Shown here piece by piece: positions 13,591 to 20,994 of a DNA stretch of 21,544 nt; position 1 is the first letter of the stretch, and each line of letters begins with the position of its first letter. A model generated the notes under the pieces. It was not told the DNA's origin and did not search any database. It saw nothing but the letters and a program-made list of their open reading frames with translations. The position numbers were made by a program, and so were the translations under genes. Origin of the DNA: an uncultured Eubacteriales bacterium (GTDB lineage Bacteria; Bacillota; Clostridia; Oscillospirales; Ruminococcaceae); contig CAUHFD010000022.1 in assembly GCA_959605275.1 (NCBI GenBank), positions 1-21,544 of the forward strand. The letters are read 5' to 3'.

Positions 13591-15603
13591 ATGGAAAAAT
13601 CCAAAGAACGGCTGCGGCTGATTGTTTTGGTTTTGTTGATCGTTGCAGTTTTTTTAACAAGCAGCTTTCGTTTGATGGAGTTTCAGGTAGTAAACGGTGC
13701 TTCTTTTCGGGAAGATGCCAATAATATCACGGTCAGTAAAACCACGATAACGGCGGCACGCGGAGAAATCGTGGATCGCTACGGTCGGCCGTTGGCAATT
13801 AATAAAGTTGGTTTTAATATCGTGTTTGACCGGGCGTTTATGCCAAAGGGAGAAGAAAACGCAATCATTTCAAGGTTGATTGATTTGCTGGAAAAGTCGG
13901 GGGTGGAATGGGTTGATGAGCTACCGATTACAGCCGCCAAGCCTTATACTTTTTTAGAAGGCAAGGACCAGGAAATCAAAACGATGAAAAGTAGAGAATA
14001 TTTGCGCTTAAATACTTATGCTACGGCACAGGACTGCATGGATGCACTGATACAAAAGTTTGAAATCGCCGGGTATGACGAGAAAAAAACGCGCCAGATT
14101 GCCGGGGTACGTTATCAAATGATGATCAGCGACTTTTCGGTGTATAATCGGTACACCTTTGCAGAAGATGTTCCTGCGTCACTTGTGGCAACGGTAAAGG
14201 AACTAAGCTATCAGTTGGCAGGGGTTGATATTTCGGAAGAAACGATGCGTAATTATGTCAGTGGAACCATTGCTCCTCACATTATCGGAACAATTGGTCC
14301 GATTTATGCCGAAGAGTATGCAAAGCTGAAAGAAAAAGGATATCAGATGAACGGTATCGTCGGTAAATCGGGTGTTGAACTGGCAATGGAGTCCTATTTA
14401 AAAGGGACAGACGGTATTCGGGAAATTTCTCAAAATACGAAGGGAAATGTGGTAAGCGATAACGTATCAAAAGAGCCGGTACCGGGAAATACCGTCATGC
14501 TGACGATTGACAAGTATTTGCAGCAAGAGGTTCAGAATATATTAGAAGATCACATTTTAAATATTGAGCAGCCAAATAAAAAGGGGACACAGCGCGCCTT
14601 TGCAGGGGCAGCGGTCGTACTGGATGTTAAGACGGGAGAGGTGCTTGCCTGTGCTACTTATCCGAGCTATGATATCAACGATTATCGTACTCAGTACAGT
14701 ACCTTAGCTGCCGATAAAAAAGGAATTCCGTTGTTAAACCGTGCGCTAAAGGGAAACTATCGTCCCGGCTCTACTTTTAAAACTGTAGTCGCCGCAGGTG
14801 CGCTATCCGAGGGTACGATTAACCGTAATACGCTGATCAATTGTACCCGCATTTATCAAAGATTTCCGACTTTGAAGATGAAGTGTTTGTTTATCGGTCA
14901 CTCCGGAAACATCAATGTGGTCACCGCGATTCGGAAATCCTGCAATATTTTCTTTTATGAAACCGGTATCAATTTGGGAATTGATAAAATCAACGAATAT
15001 GCGCATGCTATGGGGCTTGGTACCCAAACCGGTTTGGAGATTGCTACCGATACCGGGGCGATCTCCAGTCCGGAACGTTCTAAAAAACTGGGTGCGCAGT
15101 GGAGTATCGGTAATGTGGCTCAGACTTCGATCGGACAGCTTGATACCGTTGTAACGCCGTTGCAAATGGCGGCACAGGCTATGACATTGGCGAATAAAGG
15201 TACACGTTATGAAACCCATATCATCAAATCCATTCAAAGCTATAATTTCGACCGGACGATTCAGGAAACAAAGCCGGTGGTTGCAGCTAAGCTGGAAAAT
15301 AAAAACGGTGCTTTTGATATCATCAAGGAAGGTATGATCGGTGCCGCAAAGGATGTTCCGCTGATTAAAAAGTTGGGATACGATGTTGCGATTAAAACCG
15401 GAACGCCGCAGCAAACCAGTACAATCACCAACTCGGCAGTGATTGGCTATTCTCCGGCAGATACTCCTGAAATTGCTATTTCTATTTATATTGAGCAGGG
15501 TTCCGCTTCCAAAAAAATGGTCAGCCGGGTGATTCAGGCATACGAGAAAACAAAAACGATGCAGCCGGAGTATCCGCAAACTGTACAAACTTTGTTGCCG
15601 TAA
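13591..15603 (+). CDS. mrdA: Penicillin-binding protein 2 (class B transpeptidase, elongasome)
   Basis: Cross-links peptidoglycan during side-wall growth, anchored in the membrane with its catalytic domain outside. From ATG 13591 the protein has 670 residues: a short cytoplasmic tail, a membrane helix at about 9-26 (LIVLVLLIVAVFLTSSF), a dimerisation/pedestal region opening with ARGEIVDRYGRPLA, and the transpeptidase domain. Active-site motifs are SxxK Ser394-Thr-Phe-Lys397 in RPGSTFK, SxN Ser450-Cys-Asn452 in KSCN, and KTGT at 602-605. The C-x-H-x-C pattern before SCN (Cys, then GHSGN) is typical of PBP2. AAAGGA at 13573-13578 lies 12 nt upstream of ATG 13591; in-frame ATG 13579 abuts that site. 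It follows mreD as in other clostridial mre clusters. No rodA is visible nearby. Confidence 0.95.
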   Translation: MEKSKERLRLIVLVLLIVAVFLTSSFRLMEFQVVNGASFREDANNITVSKTTITAARGEIVDRYGRPLAINKVGFNIVFDRAFMPKGEENAIISRLIDLLEKSGVEWVDELPITAAKPYTFLEGKDQEIKTMKSREYLRLNTYATAQDCMDALIQKFEIAGYDEKKTRQIAGVRYQMMISDFSVYNRYTFAEDVPASLVATVKELSYQLAGVDISEETMRNYVSGTIAPHIIGTIGPIYAEEYAKLKEKGYQMNGIVGKSGVELAMESYLKGTDGIREISQNTKGNVVSDNVSKEPVPGNTVMLTIDKYLQQEVQNILEDHILNIEQPNKKGTQRAFAGAAVVLDVKTGEVLACATYPSYDINDYRTQYSTLAADKKGIPLLNRALKGNYRPGSTFKTVVAAGALSEGTINRNTLINCTRIYQRFPTLKMKCLFIGHSGNINVVTAIRKSCNIFFYETGINLGIDKINEYAHAMGLGTQTGLEIATDTGAISSPERSKKLGAQWSIGNVAQTSIGQLDTVVTPLQMAAQAMTLANKGTRYETHIIKSIQSYNFDRTIQETKPVVAAKLENKNGAFDIIKEGMIGAAKDVPLIKKLGYDVAIKTGTPQQTSTITNSAVIGYSPADTPEIAISIYIEQGSASKKMVSRVIQAYEKTKTMQPEYPQTVQTLLP

Positions 15604-15667
15604 TTTGTTAGGCTGCCAGAAAACACTTCAAAACAACCGATATCTTATTATTTTTACAAAAAAAGCT

Positions 15668-15695
15668 TTGACAAAATGAATTTTCGTGGTACAAT
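15668..15695 (+). promoter_or_regulatory. SigA-type promoter for the minD-like/mgsA-like pair
   Basis: Consensus TTGACA (15668-15673), 16-bp spacer, TACAAT (15690-15695), with an extended -10 TG at 15687-15688. The predicted start is near 15702, 38 nt before the preferred ATG at 15740. This gives the pair its own transcript, independent of mreBCD-pbp2. Confidence 0.82.
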
Positions 15696-15739
15696 AAAAT
15701 AGTGTAAAAGTATCTCTGTAATGACAGGATTAAATGAAT

Positions 15740-16474
15740 ATGTCGAAAATTATTGCGGTCACATCCGGAAAGGGTGGCGTTGGCAAATCAACGATTTGCG
15801 TGGGCTTGGGGCAGGCATTTTCCAGACGAAATAAACGGGTTATTATGATTGAACTCGACATCGGGCTGCGTGGCATGGACATTATGCTTGGCGTGGAAAA
15901 TGAGGTTGTCTACGATTTGGGGGATTTGCTGAACAGAAATTGTGATATCAATGATGCCATTGTATCGGTGGAAACATATCCCGGTCTTGATATGATTGCT
16001 TCACCGTCTTCGGTGGCGGATTTGCTTCACGTGAATGATATTGCGGTCTTATGTAACGGGTTACGGCAATATTATGATGTCATTTTGATTGATACCCCTG
16101 CGGGTGTTCATCTGAGTATCGACTTGATTCCTCAGATTGTCGATTTGGCGGTGGTTGTTGCTACTCCGGATTATGTTTCGGTACGTGATTCTAACAGAAT
16201 GGTTTCTTTGTTGGCAGAACGCCGTTTTGACCGGTGTAAGCTTGTCATTAATAAGGTGCATGTAAAACATCGTCGGATGAATATGATCTCTGATCTGGAT
16301 GATGTGATGGATGGTGTTGGTATTCCGTTGTTGGGCGTTCTTTTGGAGGATCTGCAGATTAAAGCGGCGCTAAACGGTGGTTTGAGCTTGGAAGCCGGTA
16401 GCGCACCTGAGATTATTTTTGATAACATTGCAGCAAGAATAGAGGGCGAATACACCCCTTTATATATTGAATAA
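15740..16474 (+). CDS. MinD-like deviant Walker A ATPase, short C-terminus
   Basis: MinD binds the membrane as an ATP dimer and recruits the division inhibitor MinC. From ATG 15740 the first 44 residues align without gaps to E. coli MinD: deviant Walker A GKGGVGKST with Lys11 and Lys16, and switch I DIGLRGMD with Asp40, though position 38 is Glu instead of Asp. The DTPAG Walker B segment and ATPDYVSVRDSNR block are also MinD-like. The protein has 244 residues and ends EGEYTPLYIE. It lacks the 20-or-so residue extension with the amphipathic membrane-targeting helix of MinD. No minC or minE is adjacent. AGGA (15726-15729) lies 10 nt before ATG 15740; ATG 15734 (two residues longer) is only 4 nt away. 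It may be a divergent MinD or another member of the MinD/ParA family. Confidence 0.78.
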   Translation: MSKIIAVTSGKGGVGKSTICVGLGQAFSRRNKRVIMIELDIGLRGMDIMLGVENEVVYDLGDLLNRNCDINDAIVSVETYPGLDMIASPSSVADLLHVNDIAVLCNGLRQYYDVILIDTPAGVHLSIDLIPQIVDLAVVVATPDYVSVRDSNRMVSLLAERRFDRCKLVINKVHVKHRRMNMISDLDDVMDGVGIPLLGVLLEDLQIKAALNGGLSLEAGSAPEIIFDNIAARIEGEYTPLYIE

Positions 16475-16504
16475 TTTTATAACATTTTAAGGAGGCATTT
16501 TAAT

Positions 16505-16909
16505 ATGAATATAGCATTAATTGCACATGATTCCAAGAAAGAATTAATGGTTCAGTTCTGTATTGCATACTGCGGAATATTGAGCCGTCATAATATCTGT
16601 GCCACGGGGACAACCGGAAAATTGGTTGCAGAAGCGACCGGATTAAATATACAGCGTTTTTTAAGCGGGACACAGGGCGGAGATCAGCAAATCGGCGCTC
16701 GCATTGCCTGCAATGAAATCGATGTGTTGTTATTTTTCCGTGACCCGCTGACTGCAAAAGATTCAGAACCGAATGAGATGAATCTGCTTCGTCTGTGTGA
16801 TGTTCACAATATCCCGGTAGCAACGAATATCGCTACTGCAGAGGTATTGATTCATGGTTTGGAACGCGGCGATCTTGACTGGAGAAATATCATTAACGCA
16901 AAAATTTAA
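16505..16909 (+). CDS. mgsA: Methylglyoxal synthase-family protein with altered active site
   Basis: MgsA converts dihydroxyacetone phosphate to methylglyoxal and phosphate. The 134-residue protein keeps the family scaffold: AHDSKK with His8 (E. coli His19), phosphate-binding ATGTTG (33-38), GGDQQIGA with catalytic Asp60 (E. coli Asp71), FFRDPL with Asp80 (Asp91), and LCDVHNIPVATN (98-109). The segment matching E. coli His98-Asp-Pro-Asp101 reads Ser87-Glu-Pro-Asn90, so two residues implicated in catalysis are replaced. Activity may be reduced, allosteric or altered. AAGGAGG at 16489-16495 is an ideal ribosome binding site, 9 nt from the ATG. It lies 30 bp after the minD-like gene, very likely in one operon; mgsA beside mre/min genes is a known clostridial arrangement. 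Confidence 0.88.
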   Translation: MNIALIAHDSKKELMVQFCIAYCGILSRHNICATGTTGKLVAEATGLNIQRFLSGTQGGDQQIGARIACNEIDVLLFFRDPLTAKDSEPNEMNLLRLCDVHNIPVATNIATAEVLIHGLERGDLDWRNIINAKI

Positions 16910-16927
16910 GATTGTTTTCACCTAGAT

Positions 16928-17160
16928 AAGGAAGAGTATCTGTGACTGGTCTGTTCAGCGAGGGACGGAAGGTGCGAGGTTCCCATAGAGCATTGCAGAG
17001 AAGGACATCCTTGGAGTGAAACGTAGGTCTGCGATAAAGACAAAAATGAGCGGAGAACAGGTGTTTTTTGTTCTCAACAAGGGTGGCACCGCGTATACAA
17101 GTTGTTTACGTCCCTTATATGATGTGTTTATGAAAAGCACATGATATAAGGGACGTTTTG
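16928..17160 (+). promoter_or_regulatory. T-box riboswitch with Asp (GAC) specifier upstream of hisS-aspS
   Basis: A complete transcriptional T-box leader. Stem I is closed by AAGGA/TCCTT (16928-16932 with 17008-17012) and has the loop-E pair AGTA (16935-16938) and GAA (17000-17002). By position after GAGAAG the specifier is GAC (17004-17006), an Asp codon. Stem III is GAGAACA/TGTTCTC (17053-17059 with 17069-17075). The T-box AAGGGTGGCACCGCG (17079-17093) has the tRNA-end-pairing bulge TGGC, which suits a G73 discriminator as in tRNA-Asp, not the C73 of tRNA-His. The competing terminator is at 17108-17156. Uncharged tRNA-Asp should favour antitermination and raise both synthetases. I see no clear promoter just upstream. 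Confidence 0.93.
17108..17160 (+). terminator. T-box regulated terminator
   Basis: Arms 17108-17126 and 17138-17156 (left ACGTCCCTTATATGATGTG) pair over 19 positions with one mismatch and an 11-nt loop, followed by TTTTGCTT. The 5' arm can instead pair in the antiterminator with the T-box sequence. Confidence 0.88.
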
Positions 17161-17195
17161 CTTATATGGAAAAAAGAGAAAGGAATTACAAAAGA

Positions 17196-18530
17196 ATGGG
17201 TGAAATCATGAAATCATTAAAAGGTTTCCAGGATGTACTGCCGTCAGACAGCTATAAGTGGCAGTTTCTGGAGCAGTTGACATTGGAAACCTCAGCTTTG
17301 TTCGGTTTTAAGGAGATCCGTTTTCCGACCGTAGAATATACCGGTTTGTTTAACCGTTCTGTCGGAGATACGACCGATGTTGTGCAGAAGGAAATGTATA
17401 CTTTTGAAGATAAAGGCGGGCGTTCTGTTACACTGCGCCCCGAGGGGACAGCGGGTACGGTACGGGCAGTAATGCAAAACGGCTTGCTCAATGATGCATT
17501 GCCGGCAAAACTGAGTTATATTACTTCTTGTTTTCGCAACGAGAATCCGCAGGCAGGACGCCTGAGGGAGTTCCATCAATTCGGTGTAGAAATGTTTGGT
17601 GCGCAGTCACCTAACGCAGATGCTGAAGTGATCGGTGTTGCGGATGAAATTTTCAAACGACTCGGATTACAGAATATCCGTCTGGAAATCAATTCTATCG
17701 GATGTCCAAAATGCAGACCGATCTATCACAAAGCGCTGAAAGAATATTTCGCTGCCCGTAAGGATGAGCTTTGCTCAACCTGTCAGGAACGTTTGGAAAA
17801 AAATCCGCTTCGTATACTGGACTGTAAAAGTCCTGTATGTAAAGAAATTGCCAAGGATGCGCCTTTGGGATTAGATTATATCTGTGAGGAATGCAAAGAA
17901 CATTTTGAAGGCGTGAAAAAGCGCTTGGAAATGATGGGAATCGCTTTTGTTGTAAATCCTAAAATTGTACGCGGACTGGATTATTATACTAAGACCGTTT
18001 TTGAATTTATTTCGAATGACCTAGGCGCGCAATCCACCGTTTGCGGAGGCGGACGTTACGACGGACTGATTGAGACCTTGGGCGGCAATCCAACGCCGGG
18101 ACTTGGATTTGCAATGGGGCTGGAAAGACTGCTGATGGTGATGGATGCACAGAAAATTGCTGTTCCTCAACCGCTTCCCTGCCAGGTTTATCTGGGATCC
18201 ATGGGAGAAGAAGCGTCGTTAAAGGCGATGGAACTGGTGGCGAATTTGCGCAGGGACGGCTATTATGCGGAATGTGATACTATGAACCGAAGCATAAAAG
18301 CGCAGATGAAATATGCAAATAAAATCGGAGCAAAGTTGTCGGCGATCATCGGAGACAGTGAGCTGGAAAGCGGTACGCTGAATCTAAAAGACATGGCAAC
18401 CGGTGCATCGGAAGCGGTGTCGTTTGATATGCTTTCGGAAAAAATATATGAGCATTGGAAAAACAGTGAATTTGACGCCATGGCGGAAGAGTTTGGAGAC
18501 TTGTTTACCGAAAACAGTTTGATAAAGTGA
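17196..18530 (+). CDS. hisS: Histidyl-tRNA synthetase
   Basis: Class II synthetase that charges tRNA-His; cytoplasmic homodimer. Motif 2 begins at FRNENPQAGRLREFHQFG (Arg114), the His-specific RGLDYY is at 259-264, and motif 3 GLGFAMGLERL lies near residue 310, followed by the C-terminal anticodon-binding domain. An insertion domain after about residue 170 carries several Cys pairs (CPKC, CSTC, CEEC), a pattern typical of clostridial HisRS that looks metal-binding. The start is uncertain: AAGGA ending at 17184 is 11 nt from ATG 17196 (444 residues), whereas ATG 17208 (MKSLKGFQDVLP) fits the family N-terminus but has only a GGGTGA 5 nt upstream. Expression is set by the T-box upstream. aspS follows 32 nt after the stop. 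Confidence 0.97.
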   Translation: MGEIMKSLKGFQDVLPSDSYKWQFLEQLTLETSALFGFKEIRFPTVEYTGLFNRSVGDTTDVVQKEMYTFEDKGGRSVTLRPEGTAGTVRAVMQNGLLNDALPAKLSYITSCFRNENPQAGRLREFHQFGVEMFGAQSPNADAEVIGVADEIFKRLGLQNIRLEINSIGCPKCRPIYHKALKEYFAARKDELCSTCQERLEKNPLRILDCKSPVCKEIAKDAPLGLDYICEECKEHFEGVKKRLEMMGIAFVVNPKIVRGLDYYTKTVFEFISNDLGAQSTVCGGGRYDGLIETLGGNPTPGLGFAMGLERLLMVMDAQKIAVPQPLPCQVYLGSMGEEASLKAMELVANLRRDGYYAECDTMNRSIKAQMKYANKIGAKLSAIIGDSELESGTLNLKDMATGASEAVSFDMLSEKIYEHWKNSEFDAMAEEFGDLFTENSLIK

Positions 18531-18562
18531 AAAAACAAATAAGGATATCGGAGGAAAAAAAC

Positions 18563-20347
18563 ATGGATACCATGCAGGGGTTAAAACGAACTCACTACTG
18601 TACCGAGTTGTCAAAAGCCGATGCAGGCAGTGAGGTAGTCGTTTGTGGATTTGTGCAGAAACAACGGGATAAAGGAAATTTAATTTTTATTGATTTGCGG
18701 GACAGAACCGGCATTGTTCAGCTTACTTTTGATGATAAAACCGAACGAGGGCAGTTTGAAAAAGCAAAATCCGTTCGTGCCGAATATGTATTAATGGCAA
18801 AGGGAACGGTAAAAATTCGGGAGAGTGTAAACACTGAAATTAAGACCGGCGAGATCGAAGTAGCCGTGAACGATTTAAGGGTGTTGTCTAAAGCCGAGAC
18901 CCCGCCGTTTCATATTACTGATGACACTAATGTGAATGAAGAATTGCGGCTAAAGTATCGTTATTTGGATTTGCGGCGCAATGAGATGCAAAGGACCATG
19001 ATGACTCGCCATAAAATCGTAAAAGCGGCAAGAGATTATTATGATGAAAACGGATTTATAGAACTGGAAACACCGATATTAATTAAGTCCACACCAGAGG
19101 GCGCAAGAGATTATTTGGTACCGTCCAGAGTACATCCGGGCAGTTTTTATGCGTTGCCGCAATCTCCTCAGCTCTATAAGCAGCTGCTGATGCTAGCAGG
19201 GTATGATCGTTATATGCAGGTTGCCAAGTGTTTCCGTGACGAAGATTTACGTGCCGACCGGCAGCCGGAGTTTACTCAAATTGACCTTGAAATGAGCTTT
19301 GTTGACCAAGATGATGTTATGACGGTTAATGAAGGATTTATAAAATATGTTTTTAAGCGAATCCTGAATGTAGATATCCAGACGCCTTTTCGCAGATTGC
19401 GTTACGAGGAGGCGATGAATCGCTACGGCTCGGATAAACCGGATACCCGTTTCGGTTTGGAACTTTGTGATTTGTCCGATTTGGTTGCAGATACCGAGTT
19501 TAAAGTATTCCGCGGCGCTCTGGATGCCGGAGGAAGTGTGCGAGCGATTCTTGTCAAGGATGCGGCAGACCGCTTGAGCCGGAAAGAAATTGACAAGCTG
19601 ACTGATTTTGTAAAAACATATCGTGCGAAAGGATTGGCGTTTACCAGACTCACGGCGGACGGGGAAAGCTCCAGCTATGAAAAGTTTCTCAGTGAATCGG
19701 AAAAAAATGCCATCAGAGAGCGACTTGGCGCAACGACAGGCGATGTGATTTTAATTGTGGCAGACGGATCCAATGACGTTGTTTATGACAGCTTGGGACA
19801 GTTACGCTGCGAGCTGGCGAAAAAATTGGATCTGATTCCGGAGGGAGTATTTGATCTGCTTTGGGTGACCGATTTTCCGTTGTTTGAATATGATGAGGAA
19901 AATCATCGCTATGCGGCGAAGCATCATCCGTTTACTGCGGTTGCGGATGAAGATATCGATAAGATCGAATCCGATCCTGCTCATTGCCATGCAAAAGCAT
20001 ATGATATGGTGCTTAACGGTTGTGAAGTCGGCGGAGGCTCTATCCGTATCAGCAATCCGGAACTGCAAAGCAGAATGTTTCGGGCCCTCGGATTTACCGA
20101 GGAAGAAGCAAATAAGCGATTTGGCTTTTTGATCGATGCGTTCCGGTACGGCGCACCGCCGCACGGAGGCATGGCATATGGCTTAGATCGTTTGGTGATG
20201 CTGATGCTGAATAAAGACTCTATCCGTGACGTCATTGCTTTTCCGAAAGTACAGAATGCAAGTGAGCTGATGTCACAATGTCCGGCGGAAGTAGATGACC
20301 AGCAGTTACAGGAATTGAACATTCAGATCATGGATCACAAAGCATAA
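18563..20347 (+). CDS. aspS: Aspartyl-tRNA synthetase (bacterial type)
   Basis: Charges tRNA-Asp. From ATG 18563 the protein has 594 residues, normal for bacterial AspRS. The N-terminal OB-fold anticodon-binding domain (about 1-110) contains LIFIDLRDRTGIVQ. The catalytic core holds motif 2 FRDEDLRADRQPEFTQ (from residue 224) and motif 3 GLDRL (540-544). A GAD insertion domain lies between, at about 290-415. The segment RDKGNLIFID resembles the RDLGSL of discriminating E. coli AspRS more than the RDHGG of non-discriminating enzymes, but with Lys at the key position, so specificity is undecided. GGAGGA (18550-18555) is 7 nt before this ATG; longer in-frame starts reach back into hisS and lack one. 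It is the second gene of the T-box operon. Confidence 0.97.
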   Translation: MDTMQGLKRTHYCTELSKADAGSEVVVCGFVQKQRDKGNLIFIDLRDRTGIVQLTFDDKTERGQFEKAKSVRAEYVLMAKGTVKIRESVNTEIKTGEIEVAVNDLRVLSKAETPPFHITDDTNVNEELRLKYRYLDLRRNEMQRTMMTRHKIVKAARDYYDENGFIELETPILIKSTPEGARDYLVPSRVHPGSFYALPQSPQLYKQLLMLAGYDRYMQVAKCFRDEDLRADRQPEFTQIDLEMSFVDQDDVMTVNEGFIKYVFKRILNVDIQTPFRRLRYEEAMNRYGSDKPDTRFGLELCDLSDLVADTEFKVFRGALDAGGSVRAILVKDAADRLSRKEIDKLTDFVKTYRAKGLAFTRLTADGESSSYEKFLSESEKNAIRERLGATTGDVILIVADGSNDVVYDSLGQLRCELAKKLDLIPEGVFDLLWVTDFPLFEYDEENHRYAAKHHPFTAVADEDIDKIESDPAHCHAKAYDMVLNGCEVGGGSIRISNPELQSRMFRALGFTEEEANKRFGFLIDAFRYGAPPHGGMAYGLDRLVMLMLNKDSIRDVIAFPKVQNASELMSQCPAEVDDQQLQELNIQIMDHKA

Positions 20348-20369
20348 TTAAAGATATTGTGTGAAAAAT

Positions 20370-20437
20370 AATGTCTGCTGAACAAATCAAATGTCTGATT
20401 TGTTCAGCAGACATTTGTTGTTGTTCAATTACTTTTA
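20370..20437 (+). terminator. Long-stem terminator after aspS
   Basis: A perfect 20-bp inverted repeat, 20370-20389 with 20396-20415, loop AATGTC, begins 23 nt after the aspS stop. TGTTGTTGTTC and later TTTTAC follow; on the other strand a T5 run flanks the stem, so it may work in both directions. It separates aspS from the tetR promoter. Confidence 0.8.
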
Positions 20438-20445
20438 CTATCGGC

Positions 20446-20474
20446 TTGACAATGAAAATGATCCATGCTACAAT
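20446..20474 (+). promoter_or_regulatory. SigA-type promoter for the tetR-antiporter operon
   Basis: Consensus TTGACA (20446-20451), 17-bp spacer, TACAAT (20469-20474), with extended -10 TG at 20466-20467. Predicted start near 20481, 25 nt before the tetR ATG. This looks like the strongest promoter in the window. Confidence 0.87.
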
Positions 20475-20505
20475 GGAAACAAAAAAAGGATAAAATGTTT
20501 CCATT
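20472..20505 (+). promoter_or_regulatory. Likely TetR operator overlapping the promoter
   Basis: AATGGAAAC (20472-20480) and GTTTCCATT (20497-20505) form a perfect 9-bp inverted repeat with a 16-bp spacer. It spans from the last three bases of the -10 box to the base before the tetR ATG. Position and symmetry fit autorepression by the adjacent TetR protein; this is inferred. Confidence 0.6.
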
Positions 20506-20994
20506 ATGAAAGATAAGATCATAGAAGCATCTATCAAAAGCTTACAACAGGAAGGCTTGCGGTTTTCGGTAGATGTATTAGCTGAAAAGCTGAAAATTTC
20601 AAAGAAAACGGTTTATAAGTATTTTCCTACGAAAGAGGTGCTTGCCTATGCTATGTATGAAAAATATTATCTGGATTTAAATGTCAAAATAACCAATATG
20701 ATACGAATGAATCAGTCGACCATGCCGGAAGGTTTCTTATTTTACTATTTTGATTCTGCCAAAATGGTTCGCAAAGAAATTTTCAATAAATATTGCTTAA
20801 ATCATGTGATCGGCGATTTTGCTTTACAACATCACTTAGATGTGTGGAATACAATAAAGCCATATCTTTGTAATGAAATGACGGATTATGAGTCTGAAAT
20901 GTTTAAATTAATTATAGACGGTGCGTTTGACAGAGCCATTGCCTGCAATGTCAATCCTACCGCGGTTATCGGAATGCTGAGGAAAATAAAATGA
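20506..20994 (+). CDS. TetR/AcrR-family transcriptional regulator
   Basis: A 162-residue protein with a TetR-type N-terminal helix-turn-helix at about 20-45. The block FSVDVLAEKLKISKKTVYKYF has the family pattern (A-x-x-hydrophobic-x-x-S-x-x-T-hydrophobic-Y-x-Y-F) and is followed by PTKEVL. The C-terminal ligand/dimer domain (about 50-162) is helical, not recognisable, and shorter than usual (many TetR proteins have 180-210 residues). It is probably the repressor of its own operon. AAAGGA (20485-20490) is 15 nt from the ATG, long for direct initiation. A four-codon frame (ATG 20495 to TGA 20509) in between overlaps the tetR ATG. The stop overlaps the antiporter start (ATGA, 20991-20994). Confidence 0.87.
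   Translation: MKDKIIEASIKSLQQEGLRFSVDVLAEKLKISKKTVYKYFPTKEVLAYAMYEKYYLDLNVKITNMIRMNQSTMPEGFLFYYFDSAKMVRKEIFNKYCLNHVIGDFALQHHLDVWNTIKPYLCNEMTDYESEMFKLIIDGAFDRAIACNVNPTAVIGMLRKIK

Noticed and set aside
14803..15588. 261-codon open frame on the - strand inside pbp2
   Set aside because: Antisense to the transpeptidase domain with all catalytic motifs on the + strand; the Arg/Cys/His-rich product resembles no protein family.
16875..16903. TTGACT near the end of mgsA as the T-box promoter
   Set aside because: There is no -10-like hexamer at 16-18 bp downstream.
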